Assembly (NCBI RefSeq): GCF_020783315.1
Contig: NZ_CP086063.1
Coordinates: 1,786,501 to 1,850,500 of the forward strand
Length of the DNA stretch: 64,000 nt
Source of the DNA: Ferruginibacter lapsinanis
GTDB taxonomy: Bacteria > Bacteroidota > Bacteroidia > Chitinophagales > Chitinophagaceae
Direction of reading: 5' to 3'
In this document: positions 61,557 through 64,000 of the stretch, in pieces
Layout: every line of letters begins with the position of its first letter
Position numbering within the stretch: the stretch's first letter is position 1
The notes under the pieces: model-generated
Database searches by the model: none
The model's input: the letters and a program-made list of their open reading frames with translations, nothing else
What the model was told of the DNA's origin: nothing
Position numbers and translations under genes: made by a program

Positions 61557-64000
61557 ATGGGCACTCCAAAACTTAGATTATTTGTTTTACTGCTATTGTT
61601 ACATATATCTTCTTTTTCTTTTTCTCAAGATGTACGAACAAATACTGCTGATACTACAGGTGAGTCAACAAACTCACCAGATGAAATTTCGATCGTGTCA
61701 TTAGATGAGTCTGATGGTAATGATGCAAATCTTACAAATGTTTCTACACAGGCAAATGCCTACAGGGATGTTTTTTATAATGCAGCTCGTTTCAATTGGA
61801 GTCCGGTAAGATTTCGTAAACGTGGATATAACAATGATGCTGATAAAACATACATTAATGGTGTTCCTATCGAGAATTTAGGAAATGGAGCAACTCCTTA
61901 TTATTTATGGAGTGGATTGAGTGATATTTACAAGCATAGTACCAATGCTCCGGGGTTGCAAATGAATAATTATGGATATGGCAGTTATGGTGGTACATAT
62001 AATTTAGATGCAAGAGCGTTTAAACAATATAAACAACTGAATGTAAAATATAGTGTTAGCAATAGAAACTATACACACAGGCTTTCTATAACCAAAGCAA
62101 CAGGATTTAATAAAAAAGGCTGGGCTTTCAATTTTGCAGGAGATCGTAGGTTTTCTGACGAAGGTTATATAACAGGTACTTATCAAAATGCATGGGCTGC
62201 TCAAATAGGCATTGATAAAAAAATTGATGATCAAAATATTATTTCATTTGTAGCAATCTATGCGCCGAATGAAACAGGAAGACAAGGGAATGTAGTACAG
62301 GAAATGTATGATATCGCTGGTACACACAATTATAATTCATTGTGGGGATACCAAAATGGCAAAAAAAGAAATTCGGCAGTTAATAAAACAAGTCAGCCAA
62401 TATTTATTATTTCTCAAGATTTGAAAATTAATAAAAAAACTTCTCTGACTACAGGAGCTTCTTATTCATTCGGCAAAAGAAGACGTGGTGGGGTTGATTG
62501 GTATAATGCTCCGGATCCAAGACCGGATTATTACAGATACTTGCCAAGTTATTATATAGATAATCCAGTTCTGCAAGAAGATGTAATGGGGGCCATGTTA
62601 GAAGACGTGAATTTGAGGCAAATAAATTTTGATAAATTTTTTGATGTAAATCGATCACATCCAGAAACTATTTATGATATAAATGGCAAACAATTAGCTA
62701 CAGGTAAACGATCATTATATATATTGAGCGATCAGGTGATCAGTTCAAATAACTTTAATGCCAGTAGTACTTTGAACACTAAATTTAGTAAACACATTGA
62801 TTTCTCTAGTGGTCTTACTTATCAATACTTGCGCAATAATTATTACAAAGAAATAACTGATCTGTTAGGAGGTGATTTTTTTGTAAACGTAAACCAATTT
62901 GCAGAAAGGGATTTTCGATCTAATGATTCTGCTAATATCAATAACTTAAACAATACAAACACAATTGTAAAAGTTGGAGATACATACGATTATAACTATG
63001 TTATCAATTCTCATAAAGCAGCAGCTTGGATGCAGGCAATGTTTAAGTATAAAAAACTTAATTTCTTTTTAGCGGGTAATGGTTCAGCTACTAGTTTTTA
63101 TAGAGTAGGGTATTATAGAACAGGTTTATTCCCTGACAATTCTTTTGATAAATCAAGTGTTAATGTATTTTGGAATTACGGTTTTAAAGGAGGTGTTTCT
63201 TATAAATTAAATTATCGTAATTATTTTTATGTTAATGCTGCTTATCAAACAAATGCACCTCAGTTTGAAAAATCATATATATCTATTCGTCGCCGAAATG
63301 ATGTACAAAGCAATTTAGTAAGCGAAAAAGTTACAAGTGTTGAGGGGGGATATGAATATGCCAGTCCTAAATTTAAATTCAGAGCAACAGGATATTATAC
63401 ACAATTTAAAGATGGAATAGATCAGTCTACTTTTTATGATGACCTGAGCCGCACTTTTGCCAATTTTAGTCTTACTAAGATAGATAAAGTAAATATGGGG
63501 GTTGAAGTAGGATCGGATGTATTGCTGGTAAAAGGGTTAACATTAAATATGGCTGCAGCGATAGGAAGATATCGTTATAGCAATAGGCCATTACTTACAG
63601 CTACAAGAGATAATTCCAGTGATATTATTTTGAAGGATGTTGTTACCTATATCAAAAATTACCACACAGGTAGCCCAGAAGAAGCTTATTCAGTTGGCCT
63701 ATATTATCGTTCTAAAAACTATTGGGGTGTAGGTATCAATGCTAATTATTTTGATCAGATGTGGGCAAGGATTAGTCCTGTTCGTAGAACTTACTCTGCT
63801 ATAGAAGGAGTAGATTATGATAGTAAGCTTTGGCACGATATTTTGGATCAAACAAAACTGCCAAGTCAGTTTACTTTGAATGCAAATGCAAATTGGTCTA
63901 AAAAGTTAAAAGGATCGATTTTTAAAGGAAGAAAATATACACTATTGCTTATAAATTTTAATGTAAATAATATTTTAAATAACCGAGATATTGTACAAAC
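61557..64000 (+). CDS. TonB-dependent receptor, C-terminus cut by the window edge
   Basis: The frame runs from the ATG at 61557 to the end, about 814 residues. Signal peptide MGTPKLRLFVLLLLLHISSFSFSQ, then an acidic linker. A plug-like region (ANAYRDVFYNAARFNWSPVRFRKRGYNNDADKTYINGVPIENLGNG) follows. Long beta-barrel strands continue to the edge (NAAWAAQIGIDKK; FYVNAAYQTNAPQFEKSYIS; SVGLYYRSKNYWGVGINANYF). The usual carboxypeptidase-like N-terminal domain of SusC types is absent, so it is probably a plug-barrel receptor for siderophores, vitamins or glycans. A susD-like partner, if any, is outside the window. Confidence 0.85.
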   Translation, partial: MGTPKLRLFVLLLLLHISSFSFSQDVRTNTADTTGESTNSPDEISIVSLDESDGNDANLTNVSTQANAYRDVFYNAARFNWSPVRFRKRGYNNDADKTYINGVPIENLGNGATPYYLWSGLSDIYKHSTNAPGLQMNNYGYGSYGGTYNLDARAFKQYKQLNVKYSVSNRNYTHRLSITKATGFNKKGWAFNFAGDRRFSDEGYITGTYQNAWAAQIGIDKKIDDQNIISFVAIYAPNETGRQGNVVQEMYDIAGTHNYNSLWGYQNGKKRNSAVNKTSQPIFIISQDLKINKKTSLTTGASYSFGKRRRGGVDWYNAPDPRPDYYRYLPSYYIDNPVLQEDVMGAMLEDVNLRQINFDKFFDVNRSHPETIYDINGKQLATGKRSLYILSDQVISSNNFNASSTLNTKFSKHIDFSSGLTYQYLRNNYYKEITDLLGGDFFVNVNQFAERDFRSNDSANINNLNNTNTIVKVGDTYDYNYVINSHKAAAWMQAMFKYKKLNFFLAGNGSATSFYRVGYYRTGLFPDNSFDKSSVNVFWNYGFKGGVSYKLNYRNYFYVNAAYQTNAPQFEKSYISIRRRNDVQSNLVSEKVTSVEGGYEYASPKFKFRATGYYTQFKDGIDQSTFYDDLSRTFANFSLTKIDKVNMGVEVGSDVLLVKGLTLNMAAAIGRYRYSNRPLLTATRDNSSDIILKDVVTYIKNYHTGSPEEAYSVGLYYRSKNYWGVGINANYFDQMWARISPVRRTYSAIEGVDYDSKLWHDILDQTKLPSQFTLNANANWSKKLKGSIFKGRKYTLLLINFNVNNILNNRDIVQ

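Noticed and set aside
62004-62658. Minus-strand open frames within the TonB receptor
   Set aside because: The plus-strand frame is continuous from 61557 with a signal peptide and barrel pattern; the minus frames are shadows.

Overview
The window is a 64 kb stretch of a low-GC Bacteroidota chromosome, most likely from the Chitinophagaceae or a close relative. Evidence for the phylum: five proteins with type IX secretion (T9SS) sorting domains, a PorP/SprF-type outer-membrane protein, a SusB-like GH97 glucosidase, a TonB-dependent receptor, and many promoters with the Bacteroidota -7 box TAnnTTTG, often so close to the ATG that the mRNA leader must be very short. The family placement is inference. 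No rRNA, tRNA, CRISPR array, integrase or transposase was seen.

Layout. 1-2.7 kb: a cut-off HolD-like gene, ilvE, and rpsL-rpsG closed by a strong terminator with no fusA behind it. 3-8.1 kb: a giant T9SS cargo protein. 8.2-13.1 kb (minus): a P-type ATPase and a four-gene run (cytochrome-b-like membrane protein, surE, small membrane protein, methyltransferase). 13.2-14.7 kb: an XRE/S24 LexA-like repressor with three CTAA-N5-TTAG operators around its own promoter, then ssb. 14.7-19.3 kb (minus): a GT22-like mannosyltransferase, a DUF1624 acyltransferase-like protein, a methyltransferase, a small membrane protein and a lipoprotein.

19.3-21.6 kb is the least ordinary part. It holds 15 copies of a 42-bp unit, each carrying a 5-bp stem-loop. 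Two stem-loop versions differ by fully compensatory base-pair changes. The array is flanked by related direct repeats, followed by a 94-bp element with inverted ends, and then by an orphan SIR2-like gene of the type often found in phage defence. A 64-bp element just beyond it recurs, inverted, near 49.6 kb.

21.6-27.2 kb: transporters (APC permease, DAACS symporter, DedA, MFS) and a DUF922-like protein. 27.3-35 kb: recG, whose conserved N-terminus begins before any standard start codon, then a PKD/type-B-sorted protein, PorP/SprF and an outer-membrane barrel protein, a typical T9SS surface module. 35-41.3 kb: LOG-family protein, sodium symporter, O-methyltransferase, glucosaminidase-LysM protein, hpt and a von Willebrand A protein. 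41.4-49.5 kb (mostly minus): dnaJ-grpE, a minimal T9SS-tail protein, peroxiredoxin, a MORN-type protein, GH97 and rpsA. 50-64 kb: T9SS proteins, a kinase-like unknown, HAD phosphatase, acyltransferase, thioesterase, proline dehydrogenase, a receptor-like periplasmic protein, guaA, S1/P1 nuclease and a TonB receptor cut by the right edge.

Most of the window is housekeeping. The best candidates for undescribed biology are the covarying 42-bp array beside the SIR2-like gene, the self-contained LexA-like circuit, and the kinase-like orphan at 50.8 kb.
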